Shown piece by piece: positions 24,293 through 32,790 of a DNA stretch of 64,000 nt (positions are counted from its first letter, which is position 1; every line of letters starts with the position of its first letter). The DNA comes from Bacteroidaceae bacterium. Lineage in GTDB: Bacteria > Bacteroidota > Bacteroidia > Bacteroidales > Bacteroidaceae. The stretch spans positions 1-64,000 of the forward strand of contig JAGAYH010000036.1 of NCBI GenBank assembly GCA_017940565.1, read 5' to 3'. Under the pieces are notes generated by a model. That model saw only the letters and a list, made by a program, of their open reading frames with translations, was not told where the DNA came from and did no database searches. The position numbers were made by a program, and so were the translations under genes.

Positions 24293-25576
24293 ATGGATAT
24301 GTATCGTTTCATTCTTTGGACCTTACTGTCTGTTACTCTCTCCGTCTGTGGCAGTCGGGCAGGGGCAGCGACAGGCGGCGGCCATGCCAAAAAGGTAAAG
24401 GCCATCTGGGTGGATGCCAACAGCAACCGCGCCCGCTTTGAAACACCGGCCGATGTGGCGGCGTATGTGAAACGCATCGACCGCTGCGGTTTCAACACCA
24501 TCTACCTGGACGTGAAGCCCGGCACGGGCTATGCCTTCTTCAAGAGCACGGTTTTGCCCAAGGCGCAGCGCAACGTGAAGGGCGGACCGGAACCGACGTG
24601 GGACTACGTGGACACGTGGCTCAAGGCCGCCCGGCGCCACGGCATCGACGTGTATGCCACAATGATGACGCTCTGCTTCGGCAACACCAACCAGCGCCGC
24701 GGCGTGGTCTATGAAGACCCGCGCTGGGACGGCAAGACGCAGGTGATGATGCGCGGCAACCGCCCCGACTCGCTGGTCGATATCCGCGACGTGACGGAGG
24801 TGGACGCCGCCATGCTCAACCCCACGCTGCCGGAGGTGCAGGACTTCGTGGTGAGCTATATCAGGGAACTGGTGCAGAACTATCCCGGACTGAAAGGCAT
24901 CTGCCTGGACTACTGCCGCTGGTGGGACGGCAACTACGGCATGGGCGACTCGACGCTCAACCGCTTTGGGCACTACATCGGACAGCCCGTGACCAACCGC
25001 AACGACATCATTACGGCCGAGGGCGGCATGGGACCGCTCTATGCCCGGTGGATAGAGTTCCGCGCCCGGGCCGTGACGCAACTGATAGGCCGCGTGCGCC
25101 AAGCAGTAAAGGCCGTGAACCCCCAACTGCAGCTCCACCTGTGGTCGGGCACCGACTGGGAAATACGCTATGCCTACGGACAGAACTGGGCCAGCCCGCA
25201 ATATGTGCCGCAGGGCCCCATGTTCACCCCAACATACAACCAGACCTCGTTCGCCCCGCTGATTGACGCGCTCATCATAGGCGCCTACAGCGAATATGCC
25301 TGGACGGAGGAGTACCCGGGCACCAAGTGGTGGGCCGTGGAGGCCTGCATGAACCGCTACCCGGACTACGTGAAGGGCGCCTGCCCCGTCATAGGCTCCA
25401 TACAGGCCTACACCGACTACGCCATGAAGAAAGGACGCGGACTGACCGATGCCTGCGCCCTGTGTCTCGAAGGCTCCGAAGGTCTCATGGTATTTGAACT
25501 GGGACACATCGCGGAGCGCAACGAATGGCAACAAATCCGCGAGGGCATGCGCAAGAACGCCCTGAAAAAGCATTAA
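24293..25576 (+). CDS. Exported GHL10-like TIM-barrel (family 10 glycosylhydrolase-like) protein
   Basis: 427 residues from MDMYRFILWT (ATG 24293; an alternative at 24299). The frame stays open further upstream only through the tandem repeat. Signal peptide ends near GAAT. Barrel motifs: VKAIWVDANSNRARFETPAD, CGFNTIYLDVKPGTGYAFF, GIDVYATMMTLCFG, GLKGICLDYCRWW, HLWSGTDW. This is the GHL10/alpha-amylase-like group of uncharacterised glycosidases. It lies 19 nt before the symporter fusion, so it likely acts on the sugar or glycoside that is then imported. Confidence 0.75.
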   Translation: MDMYRFILWTLLSVTLSVCGSRAGAATGGGHAKKVKAIWVDANSNRARFETPADVAAYVKRIDRCGFNTIYLDVKPGTGYAFFKSTVLPKAQRNVKGGPEPTWDYVDTWLKAARRHGIDVYATMMTLCFGNTNQRRGVVYEDPRWDGKTQVMMRGNRPDSLVDIRDVTEVDAAMLNPTLPEVQDFVVSYIRELVQNYPGLKGICLDYCRWWDGNYGMGDSTLNRFGHYIGQPVTNRNDIITAEGGMGPLYARWIEFRARAVTQLIGRVRQAVKAVNPQLQLHLWSGTDWEIRYAYGQNWASPQYVPQGPMFTPTYNQTSFAPLIDALIIGAYSEYAWTEEYPGTKWWAVEACMNRYPDYVKGACPVIGSIQAYTDYAMKKGRGLTDACALCLEGSEGLMVFELGHIAERNEWQQIREGMRKNALKKH

Positions 25577-25595
25577 TCACAACAACAACAGAAAA

Positions 25596-28163
25596 ATGAA
25601 ACATTACCTGCTGTCACTTTTCCTCTTCGTTTGCGCCGTGGCCAACGGTGCAGCTACAGAAAAGCGTTTTAATGATATTGTCATCACCCCGAAGGCTCCG
25701 CTCAAGGTGAACGGGCCGCAGGGCGTGAGCGCCCCCTATGGCGGAACGATAGGCGGCCGTCCCGTCGTGGCCGGCGGCTGCAACTTCCCCGACACCCCGG
25801 CTGCCGAAGGCGGCACAAAGGTGTTTTACCAAGACATCTACACCCTGTTGGACAACGTATGGACGCTCTCCGGACAACTGACGAAACCGCTGGCCTACGG
25901 TGTGGGCGTCAGCGTGGCGGACGGACTGGTGTGCCTGGGCGGTACGTCCGACGGTAAAACGAGCGAAAAGGCCGCGTGGCTGCTGACGGCCACGACCGAC
26001 GGCAAGGTATTCGCCAGAGAAATGCCGCCGCTGCCCGTGGGACTGGACCAAATGGCCGGAGCCTACGGCGACGGCTACATCTACGTGGCCGGCGGACAGA
26101 CCGACGGACAGGGGAGCACCAAAGCTTTCCGGCTGAAATACCCGGGCGGCAAGGCGTGGGAAACGCTGCCCGACGTGCCCGGAACTCCCCGCGTGCAGCC
26201 CTGTGCCGCAGTGCAGAACGGAGCGCTCGGACCGCAATTCTACCTGTTCGGCGGTTTCGACCCCGAAGCCAAGCAGACCCACAGCGACGGCGTGACCTAT
26301 AACCCGAAAACCAATGAGTGGACAAAGACAGCGGCCCTCGACGGCACCCTGACCGGAGCGGCCGCCGTGGCCAGCGGTTGCGGCCATGTGCTCGTGTTCG
26401 GCGGAGTGAACAAAGATGTGTTTGAACAGGCCATCAGCCATCCGCAGCCCGACTACCTCACACACCCCGCCGGGTGGTACAGGTTCAACGACAAGATTGC
26501 CGTTTACAGCACGGTGACCGACTCATGGTGCACCATTGAGGGAAACACGGCCTTTGCCCGCGCCGGAGCCGCCGTGGTGACATACAAAGACGCGCTCGGG
26601 GCCTCCCACTGGACCGTCATCGGCGGTGAAGAGAAGCCCGGCGTGCGCTCGGCCGACGTGACCGATGTGGAAATGACCTACACGGCCTCCTTCGGCTGGC
26701 TCAACTGGCTGGTGCTGGTGCTCTACCTCGTGGGCATGATATTGCTGGGCGTTTACTTCATGCACCGTCAGAAGGGCGGTGAAGACTTCTTCAAGGGCGG
26801 CGGCCGCATACCTTGGTGGGCGGCAGGCATCAGCATATTCGCCACCATGCTCAGCGCCATCACCTACATGAGCATCCCCGCCAAGGCCTATGCCACCGAC
26901 TGGACCTACTATCCCATGCAGATCTGCATACTGCTCGTTTCCTTCCCCGTCATAAAGTATTACCTGCCCTTCTTCCGCCGGCTCAACGTGACCACGGCCT
27001 ACGAGTATCTGGAGCGCCGTTTCAACTATGCCACGCGCTTCATGGCCTCGCTGCTCTTCATCGTGTTCATGGTGGCCCGCACGGCACTGGTCATCTTCCT
27101 GCCCTCGCTGGCCATGACGGCTGTAACGGGCATTGACATCTACATCTGCATTGTGCTCATGGCGGTCATCACCATCGTCTATTGCACCATGGGCGGCGTG
27201 GAGGCCGTGGTGTGGGGCGACGTCATCCAGGGCATCATCCTCGTGGGCGGCGCCGTGCTGGCCGCCGTCTATCTCATCACCAACACGGGCGGCGGTGCCA
27301 GCGGCTTCTTCGACATCGCCACGGCCAACGACAAGTTCCGCATGTTCGTCTGGAGCCTCGACTGGCGGAGCGCCACCTTCTGGGTGGTCATCCTCGGCGG
27401 ACTGGCCAACAACCTCATTTCCTATACCAGCGACCAGACCGTCATACAGCGCTACCTCACCACGAAGGACGAGCGCAGCGCTGCCCGCGGCATCCTGACC
27501 AACGGACTGATGTCGGTCGTGGTCACCATAGCCTTCTTCACCATCGGCACAGGGCTCTACACCTTCTTCAAGACCCACCCCGCCGCCATGGACATGACCA
27601 TGCAGAAGACCGACGCCATCTTCCCCTTCTTCATGATGAGCCAGCTGCCCGCCGGACTGGCCGGACTGCTCATCGCCGCCGTCTTCGCTGCCACCATGAG
27701 CACCATCGCTTCTAACATCAACAGCATCTCCACCGCCTTCACCGTGGACTTCTGGGGACGCTTCCGACGCATCACGGCGCAGGGACAGGTCAAGACCGCC
27801 CGCGTGGCCGGCGTGCTGGCCGGACTCATCGGCATGTTCATCGCCATACTCATGGCCATGGTCGACATACAGAGCCTGCTCGACTATTTCAACACCATCC
27901 TGGGCCTGCTCAGCGGCGGCATAGGCGGACTCTTCCTCATGGGCATCTTCTTCCCCCGCATCGGCAGCCGGGCCGCCCTCGTGGGGTTCCTCTGCGGTAC
28001 GGCCACGGTGATGTGGATGAACTTCTGCACACCGGCCTCCTTCCTGCTCTTCGGCTTCGTGAGCATGGCCGTCAGCGTCGTTGTGGCCCTGATACTTTCA
28101 TACGTGTGGCCACAGCGCGGAGAGCAGCAGGGACTCACGTGGAAAACGCGTCCGCAGGAATAA
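25596..28163 (+). CDS. Fusion of sialate-mutarotase-like Kelch domain and sodium:solute symporter
   Basis: 855 residues. After a signal sequence, residues 30-365 form a Kelch-type propeller (VAGGCNFPDTPAAEGGTKVF, YIYVAGGQTDGQGS, FYLFGGFD, VLVFGGVN) like the NanM and cyclically permuted N-acetylneuraminate mutarotases. From about residue 368 a sodium:solute symporter follows (about 13 helices) with AGISIFATMLSAITYMSIPA and AATMSTIASNINSISTAFTV. The enzyme would face the periplasm and feed the beta-anomer into its own transporter. A sialidase gene lies 0.9 kb away on the other strand, supporting sialic acid as substrate. Sugar identity is inferred. Confidence 0.85.
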   Translation: MKHYLLSLFLFVCAVANGAATEKRFNDIVITPKAPLKVNGPQGVSAPYGGTIGGRPVVAGGCNFPDTPAAEGGTKVFYQDIYTLLDNVWTLSGQLTKPLAYGVGVSVADGLVCLGGTSDGKTSEKAAWLLTATTDGKVFAREMPPLPVGLDQMAGAYGDGYIYVAGGQTDGQGSTKAFRLKYPGGKAWETLPDVPGTPRVQPCAAVQNGALGPQFYLFGGFDPEAKQTHSDGVTYNPKTNEWTKTAALDGTLTGAAAVASGCGHVLVFGGVNKDVFEQAISHPQPDYLTHPAGWYRFNDKIAVYSTVTDSWCTIEGNTAFARAGAAVVTYKDALGASHWTVIGGEEKPGVRSADVTDVEMTYTASFGWLNWLVLVLYLVGMILLGVYFMHRQKGGEDFFKGGGRIPWWAAGISIFATMLSAITYMSIPAKAYATDWTYYPMQICILLVSFPVIKYYLPFFRRLNVTTAYEYLERRFNYATRFMASLLFIVFMVARTALVIFLPSLAMTAVTGIDIYICIVLMAVITIVYCTMGGVEAVVWGDVIQGIILVGGAVLAAVYLITNTGGGASGFFDIATANDKFRMFVWSLDWRSATFWVVILGGLANNLISYTSDQTVIQRYLTTKDERSAARGILTNGLMSVVVTIAFFTIGTGLYTFFKTHPAAMDMTMQKTDAIFPFFMMSQLPAGLAGLLIAAVFAATMSTIASNINSISTAFTVDFWGRFRRITAQGQVKTARVAGVLAGLIGMFIAILMAMVDIQSLLDYFNTILGLLSGGIGGLFLMGIFFPRIGSRAALVGFLCGTATVMWMNFCTPASFLLFGFVSMAVSVVVALILSYVWPQRGEQQGLTWKTRPQE

Positions 28164-28187
28164 AGAATAAGGAATACTTATAACATC

Positions 28188-28250
28188 CGAAGCGGCGTCT
28201 CAAGAGTTTGAGACGCCGCTTCGGAATTTTGAAGTCCGACTTCTACGTAA
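28188..28250. repeat. 21-nt-lattice array, 3 units (convergent gene ends)
   Basis: 15-mers at 28188, 28209 and 28230 (CGAAGCGGCGTCTCA, TGAGACGCCGCTTCG, TGAAGTCCGACTTCT). The first two pair over 17 bp (28187-28224), a terminator-like stem after the symporter gene. Confidence 0.85.
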
Positions 28251-28259
28251 ATTTCCTCC

Positions 28260-28619
28260 CTACAGGTTGCGTCCGACGAACCAAATCAGCACAAAGACCA
28301 GGAAAGCCCAAGCCAACCGGGGGTTGTGCACCCTTCTGTAGAACGCAGGCCACCGCTTGCGTGTTTGTTCGGAAACGAGAAGCAAGGTCACATAGGGCAC
28401 GGCCAACACCAGCAAGGCATTCATGCGCACGGCCTGCACCACATCGAAATGGAGCAGGGCATGCACGGCCCGCTGGCTGCCGCAACCGGGACACTGCCAG
28501 CCCGTGAGCATCAGAAAAGGGCAACGGGGAAAGAGTCCGCCCTCGGAGGGGTCGAACACGAAATAGACTCCGGCAACGAGCAACGCTGCCAGCAAAAGCC
28601 ACAGCAGGGAGCGCGACAT
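28260..28619 (-). CDS. DUF2752 small membrane protein
   Basis: 119 residues. The family motif CPFLMLTGWQCPGCGSQRA (CxxCGxxR, about residues 32-50) is followed by a membrane helix (LLVLAVPYVTLLLV) and a C-terminal helix. Function unknown. Its ATG follows the stop of the CD225 gene without a gap, so the two are cotranslated; DUF2752 and CD225 proteins are common neighbours in Bacteroidetes. Confidence 0.85.
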   Translation of the reverse strand: MSRSLLWLLLAALLVAGVYFVFDPSEGGLFPRCPFLMLTGWQCPGCGSQRAVHALLHFDVVQAVRMNALLVLAVPYVTLLLVSEQTRKRWPAFYRRVHNPRLAWAFLVFVLIWFVGRNL

Positions 28620-28976
28620 TTAGAACTTGGCCAGCTCGCTCAGGTCACCCAACTTGCTGAAGAGCACTGCGTAGAAGGACAAGTAGAGCACCCAGAAGCC
28701 GATGCCCACGCACAGGGTGATAAGGGTCCACGTGCGGGCCTTGCGCGAATACTCCTGATAGTTCTGGTAAGCCTTGGCAAACCACGCGGCGTTGGCCTTG
28801 ACGGCATAGACGATGGCGGGAATACCGAAGGGCATGCAGCAGAGGAAAGTCACAACGATGGCCTGCCAGAGCCACGTGCTGGGAGCGTCGGCCATGTAGG
28901 CGGGCTTCTCCGACGTTTGTGAGGATGCTGCGGGCGCATGGCCCTCAAGGGGATTCTGTTGGTTGAATTCTTCCAT
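28620..28976 (-). CDS. CD225/dispanin-family membrane protein
   Basis: 118 residues. A soluble proline/serine-rich N-terminus precedes the CD225 core: STWLWQAIVVTFLCCMPFGI, IPAIVYAVKANAAWFAKAY (intramembrane helix and first loop) and a second helix around LCVGIGFWVLYLSFYAVLF. Function in bacteria is unknown. It is followed without gap by DUF2752 and preceded 32 nt away by the sialidase gene. Confidence 0.85.
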   Translation of the reverse strand: MEEFNQQNPLEGHAPAASSQTSEKPAYMADAPSTWLWQAIVVTFLCCMPFGIPAIVYAVKANAAWFAKAYQNYQEYSRKARTWTLITLCVGIGFWVLYLSFYAVLFSKLGDLSELAKF

Positions 28977-29008
28977 GAGTTAACGGGATTTATTGGGAGG
29001 GAAAACTG

Positions 29009-30850
29009 TTAATGTTTGCGCTTGTTGAACACTTTCTTGCCCTTGTTGCTGACTATGATGCCGCTGTCAGAGGGACTGGCGGGGCGGCCCTGAAGGTCGT
29101 AATGGCGGGCAGTGTCTCTGAAGCCCCGGCGGTCGAAGCGCTTGGGCTTGATGCCCATGAGGTCGCTGCGCAGGGAATAGGCTCCGTCGGTGATTTGCTC
29201 CACAGAATACTTTTTGTAGATAATGGAATAATCGGAACCGTAGGTGGACTCTTCGTAGATGAAAGCCACGCTGTCATCCTGCTGCAGGAGCAACTCGGAG
29301 TAGGCCGAACTGATGCCTGTGGCCTGGTGGCTGCCGTCCCAATCGCGGGCAATAGCGGCAGCGTTGGCATAGTCGGCGGCATTGGCAAGTTCCTTGTAAT
29401 GGATGCCAACGTTGGTGCGGCCGCTGCCGAAGGGCACCGACTGGAGCAGAAGAAACATCTCCTCATTGTCGGCCGTACGGGTGACGGGCAACACCAGAAC
29501 ACCGCCGTTGCAACTGTTGTTGGCTGCCAAAATGCCGCCGTTGTTGGGCGTACTGCTGGCAACGCCGGTCCACAGGCCGGTGGCCTTGGCAGCATTGGAG
29601 TATTTGTAAACATTGAAAAGACGGCCGTTGTTGGCACGGCTGCTGAGGAGCACATTGCCGTCGGGCAGTTCCACACACTTGGGCTCGTCGCCATTGGGCA
29701 CGGGATGGTCCGTCACAGAACCGAGAATCTTCCAGGTGCGGCCCAGGTCGTCGCTGTAGATAACGCGGTTGCCGTTGGGACGGGCGCACAGGGCGGCATA
29801 GATGCGGTAATGGGTGCCCACCTTGATGCGGCGACTCTGGAAAATCTTGCCGCTGCCCACAAACATCGACTGCACCACTCCGGCGGTGTCGGCGTCGAAA
29901 AGTTTATAGATGGACTCGGTGATTTCTTCCGGCTTGGACCAGGTAAGGCCGCCGTCGGTGCTGTAGAAGCGGGCGATGCGGTTGGGATTCTCGCGGGTAG
30001 TGGTGGAAGCGCCGTAAACGGTGTTGCCGCAGACACAAACCAGCAGGATGGTGTCGCTCTCCAGGTCAGCCACAGCGGCGGCATCGCCGAAACCGCAGTC
30101 CCAGGCACCGGTGGTGCCAGTGCCTGAAACAACCACGAACTCCTTCCCCCAGGTCTGTCCGTTGTCCTGCGAGATGCGGGCCACGAGGTCCACCCGTCCG
30201 AAACCGATGTCGGTGCCGCAGTAGCGGTAGTCGGCTATGGCTACCAGATTGCCGCTGCGCGTTTGCACAAGAGCCGGAATACGGTAGGGAATGGTGGCGC
30301 CGGCGGGAGTCACAAAGAGCTCCTGCAGGGGTTCCAGAGGCACTTTCGAGCGTTCTACCGTAACCACGAAATTCTTTGTATTGACAAACTTGGCGGCTGA
30401 AGCCTTCACGTTAAAACTGGTCGATTGCAGGGTGATGGCACTCACCTCCAGACGGGCCGTAGCCTCGCCGTTGCAGGTGACGGCACTGCCGCCGCTGGAG
30501 GGGGTGACGGTCATGTCAACCGTGGCGTCGCTGTTGGTGAAGTCGAAACTGTAGCCGGTGATGATGTAGCCGTTTGAAACGGTCATGGTGTAGTTGCAGC
30601 TCTTGCCCGCTCCGGTATAGAACTGGATGTCGTCGGTGCCGCCGTAGTTCATCATGTTGTTCTGCCCGGTGGTCAGCGTCAGCTGAGGGTCAGTGGCCTT
30701 GCTGGCCCATGCCCTGGCCCAGGTGCCGCCCGCGTTGGTAGCGGTCCAGGTGCCGCTGGCGGCGTTCACTGCAATGGTAATCACGTCGTCGGCGCGAGCG
30801 CCGGTCAAAGCCAAAGTCAAGGCTATGGCAAAAGCAAAAAACTTCTTCAT
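29009..30850 (-). CDS. Exported GH33 sialidase with N-terminal beta-domain and C-terminal tail
   Basis: 613 residues with signal peptide FFAFAIALTLALTGARA. Residues 23-170 form a beta-rich, carbohydrate-binding-like domain. The sialidase propeller begins with the YRIP box (ATIPYRIPALVQTRSGN, arginine triad) and carries Asp boxes SQDNGQTW, STDGGLTW and SDDLGRTW, with later catalytic Glu/Tyr regions. It releases sialic acid from host glycans. The end ARHYDLQGRPASPSDSG then SNKGKKVFNKRKH shares a tail with the protein at 20649. It starts 19 nt after nadB. Confidence 0.92.
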   Translation of the reverse strand: MKKFFAFAIALTLALTGARADDVITIAVNAASGTWTATNAGGTWARAWASKATDPQLTLTTGQNNMMNYGGTDDIQFYTGAGKSCNYTMTVSNGYIITGYSFDFTNSDATVDMTVTPSSGGSAVTCNGEATARLEVSAITLQSTSFNVKASAAKFVNTKNFVVTVERSKVPLEPLQELFVTPAGATIPYRIPALVQTRSGNLVAIADYRYCGTDIGFGRVDLVARISQDNGQTWGKEFVVVSGTGTTGAWDCGFGDAAAVADLESDTILLVCVCGNTVYGASTTTRENPNRIARFYSTDGGLTWSKPEEITESIYKLFDADTAGVVQSMFVGSGKIFQSRRIKVGTHYRIYAALCARPNGNRVIYSDDLGRTWKILGSVTDHPVPNGDEPKCVELPDGNVLLSSRANNGRLFNVYKYSNAAKATGLWTGVASSTPNNGGILAANNSCNGGVLVLPVTRTADNEEMFLLLQSVPFGSGRTNVGIHYKELANAADYANAAAIARDWDGSHQATGISSAYSELLLQQDDSVAFIYEESTYGSDYSIIYKKYSVEQITDGAYSLRSDLMGIKPKRFDRRGFRDTARHYDLQGRPASPSDSGIIVSNKGKKVFNKRKH

Positions 30851-30869
30851 TTTATCTGTTTATCTGTTT

Positions 30870-32459
30870 TTATTTGTAATCGTAGGCATGTTTCGGATAG
30901 TCGATGGTATAGTGCAGGCCTCGGCTTTCCTTGCGCTCTATGGCCTGCCGGGTAATGAGGTAACCCACATTGATGGCGTTGCGCAGTTCGCAGATGTCGC
31001 GTGTGGCCTTCACACGCTTGAACAGTTCCTCGGTTTCTTCAAAGAGCAGGTCCAGGCGCACCCAGGCACGGTGCAGGCGCAGGTCGGAGCGCACGATGCC
31101 CACATAGTTGGACATGGTCTGGCCCACTTCGCGCATATCCTGGGCGATGAGCACCTTTTCCTCGTTGGTCATGGTGCCCTCGTCGTTCCATTCCGGTATG
31201 GCATCGTTGAACGTGTACTGTTCAATGGCCTCCACGCTGTGTTTGGCTGCCGCGTCGGCATAGACCACAGCCTCAATGAGCGAGTTCGAAGCCAGACGGT
31301 TGCCACCGTGCAGGCCGGTGCAGGAACACTCGCCCACGGCATAGAGGCGCTTGATGCTGCTCTGGCCGTTGAGGTCCACCTGAATGCCGCCGCAGAGGTA
31401 GTGGGCGCAGGGGCACACGGGGATGTAGTCCTTCGTGATGTCGATGCCGATGCTCAGGCACTTCTGGTAGATGTTGGGGAAGTGGTGCTTGGTTTCTTCG
31501 GCGTCTTTATGGGTTACGTCAAGGTACACATGGTCTATGCCGTGTATCTTCATCTCCTTGTCGATGGCGCGGGCAACGATGTCGCGCGGGGCCAGCGAGA
31601 GGCGTTTGTCGTATTTCTGCATGAACTCGGCTCCTCCGGGCAGGCGCAGTATGCCGCCGTAGCCGCGCATGGCCTCCGTGATGAGATAGGCCGGATGGGT
31701 CTCGCCCGTGTGGTAGAGTGCCGTGGGATGGAACTGGACGAACTCCATGTCCTTCACCGTGGCTTTGGCGCGGTAGGCCATGGCGATGCCGTCGCCCGTG
31801 GCTATGTTGGGGTTGGTCGTGCTGTTGTAGATGGCGCCTATGCCTCCCGTGGCCAACAGGGTCACTTTGGAGAGGAATGTGTCCACCTTGCCCGTATCGG
31901 GGTCGAGGATATAGGCCCCGTAGCACTCGATGCCCTCGGTACGTCGGGTCACCTCCATGCCCAGGTGGTGCTGTGTGATGATTTCCACGGCGAAGTGGTT
32001 TTCGAGCACGGTGATGCGCTTTTCGCGGCGCACGGCCTCGATGAGCCCGCGCTGGATTTCAAAGCCCGAGTCGTCGGCGTGGTGGAGAATGCGGAACTCC
32101 GAGTGCCCGCCCTCGCGGTGCAGGTCATAGGTGCCGTCTTCCTTCTTGTCGAAGTTCACGCCCCACTTGACGAGCCGCTCGATGCCGGCAGGAGCCTGCT
32201 CCACCACCTGGCGCACCGCGGCGGGGTCGCTGATGTAGTCGCCGGCCACCATGGTGTCGTGGATATGTTTCTCGAAATTGTCCACCTTCAGGTTGGTCAC
32301 ACTGGCCACACCGCCCTGGGCCTTGGCGGTGTTGGCCTCGTCCATTGTGGTCTTGCACACCAGAGCCACCTTGCCCTTGCCGCTCTGCGCCACTTGCAGA
32401 GCATAGCTCATTCCGGCCACGCCGGAACCTATTATCAGAAAGTCAAATTTGCGAATCAT
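30870..32459 (-). CDS. nadB: L-aspartate oxidase
   Basis: 529 residues from MIRKFDFLIIGSGVAGMSYA. An upstream ATG adds 16 residues but lies before the -7 box. FAD-binding motifs are GSGVAGM at the start and LLATGGIGAIYNST near residue 210. Catalytic-domain motifs are FVQFHPTALYH, CGGIQVDLNGQSS and TGLHGGNRLASNSLIEA. It oxidises aspartate to iminoaspartate, the first step of NAD synthesis; no nadA or nadC lies nearby. The sialidase gene follows 19 nt downstream, an odd operon partner. Confidence 0.93.
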   Translation of the reverse strand: MIRKFDFLIIGSGVAGMSYALQVAQSGKGKVALVCKTTMDEANTAKAQGGVASVTNLKVDNFEKHIHDTMVAGDYISDPAAVRQVVEQAPAGIERLVKWGVNFDKKEDGTYDLHREGGHSEFRILHHADDSGFEIQRGLIEAVRREKRITVLENHFAVEIITQHHLGMEVTRRTEGIECYGAYILDPDTGKVDTFLSKVTLLATGGIGAIYNSTTNPNIATGDGIAMAYRAKATVKDMEFVQFHPTALYHTGETHPAYLITEAMRGYGGILRLPGGAEFMQKYDKRLSLAPRDIVARAIDKEMKIHGIDHVYLDVTHKDAEETKHHFPNIYQKCLSIGIDITKDYIPVCPCAHYLCGGIQVDLNGQSSIKRLYAVGECSCTGLHGGNRLASNSLIEAVVYADAAAKHSVEAIEQYTFNDAIPEWNDEGTMTNEEKVLIAQDMREVGQTMSNYVGIVRSDLRLHRAWVRLDLLFEETEELFKRVKATRDICELRNAINVGYLITRQAIERKESRGLHYTIDYPKHAYDYK

Positions 32460-32485
32460 GGGGTTTGGAAACTGATTTATGGCTA

Positions 32486-32493
32486 CAAATTTA
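32486..32493 (-). promoter_or_regulatory. -7 box TAAATTTG for nadB
   Basis: TAAATTTG on the minus strand, 26 nt upstream of the nadB start, with a TTG about 21 nt further upstream. Confidence 0.6.
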
Positions 32494-32528
32494 CGATTTT
32501 TCCGCAAACCGAGCCAATTTTGTCCGCA

Positions 32529-32591
32529 CGAAAACGGAGTTGGTCCGCTCTAAATCCGATTTAGGCGCGACGAAAACGGAGTTAGTTCTCC
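32529..32591. repeat. 21-nt-lattice array, 3 units (divergent promoter region)
   Basis: 15-mers at 32529, 32550 and 32571: CGAAAACGGAGTTGG, CTAAATCCGATTTAG, CGAAAACGGAGTTAG. This array is not at gene ends but between divergent promoters, so termination cannot be the only role. Confidence 0.85.
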
Positions 32592-32746
32592 CGTCGCCCC
32601 GACTATTTCGGACGGTCCGTACCGTCAGAACCACGGCGGCGCCCGTCGAGAAGCCCACAAGCCGCAACGGGGCTGGCGGCAGGGCAAAAAGTCGGGGTTT
32701 CGGGCGATTATTGTGAGAAAGACGGTGACTTACTGGCGATTTTTTG

Positions 32747-32754
32747 TATTTTTG
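32747..32754 (+). promoter_or_regulatory. -7 box TATTTTTG for dacB operon
   Basis: TATTTTTG lies 36 nt upstream of the dacB ATG. Confidence 0.5.
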
Positions 32755-32790
32755 TAGTTCAATCCGCAGACTATGCCTTTGAGACACGAG

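Larger units (their letters stand above)
32460..32790. other. 331-nt divergent region with two promoters and a lattice array
   Basis: It holds the nadB promoter, a three-unit lattice array at 32529, a GC-rich stretch without a clear feature (about 32595-32700), and the dacB promoter. Confidence 0.7.

Noticed and set aside
30693..32564. 623-codon plus-strand open frame opposite nadB and the sialidase start
   Set aside because: NadB and sialidase motifs are on the minus strand; the antisense frame has no recognisable feature.
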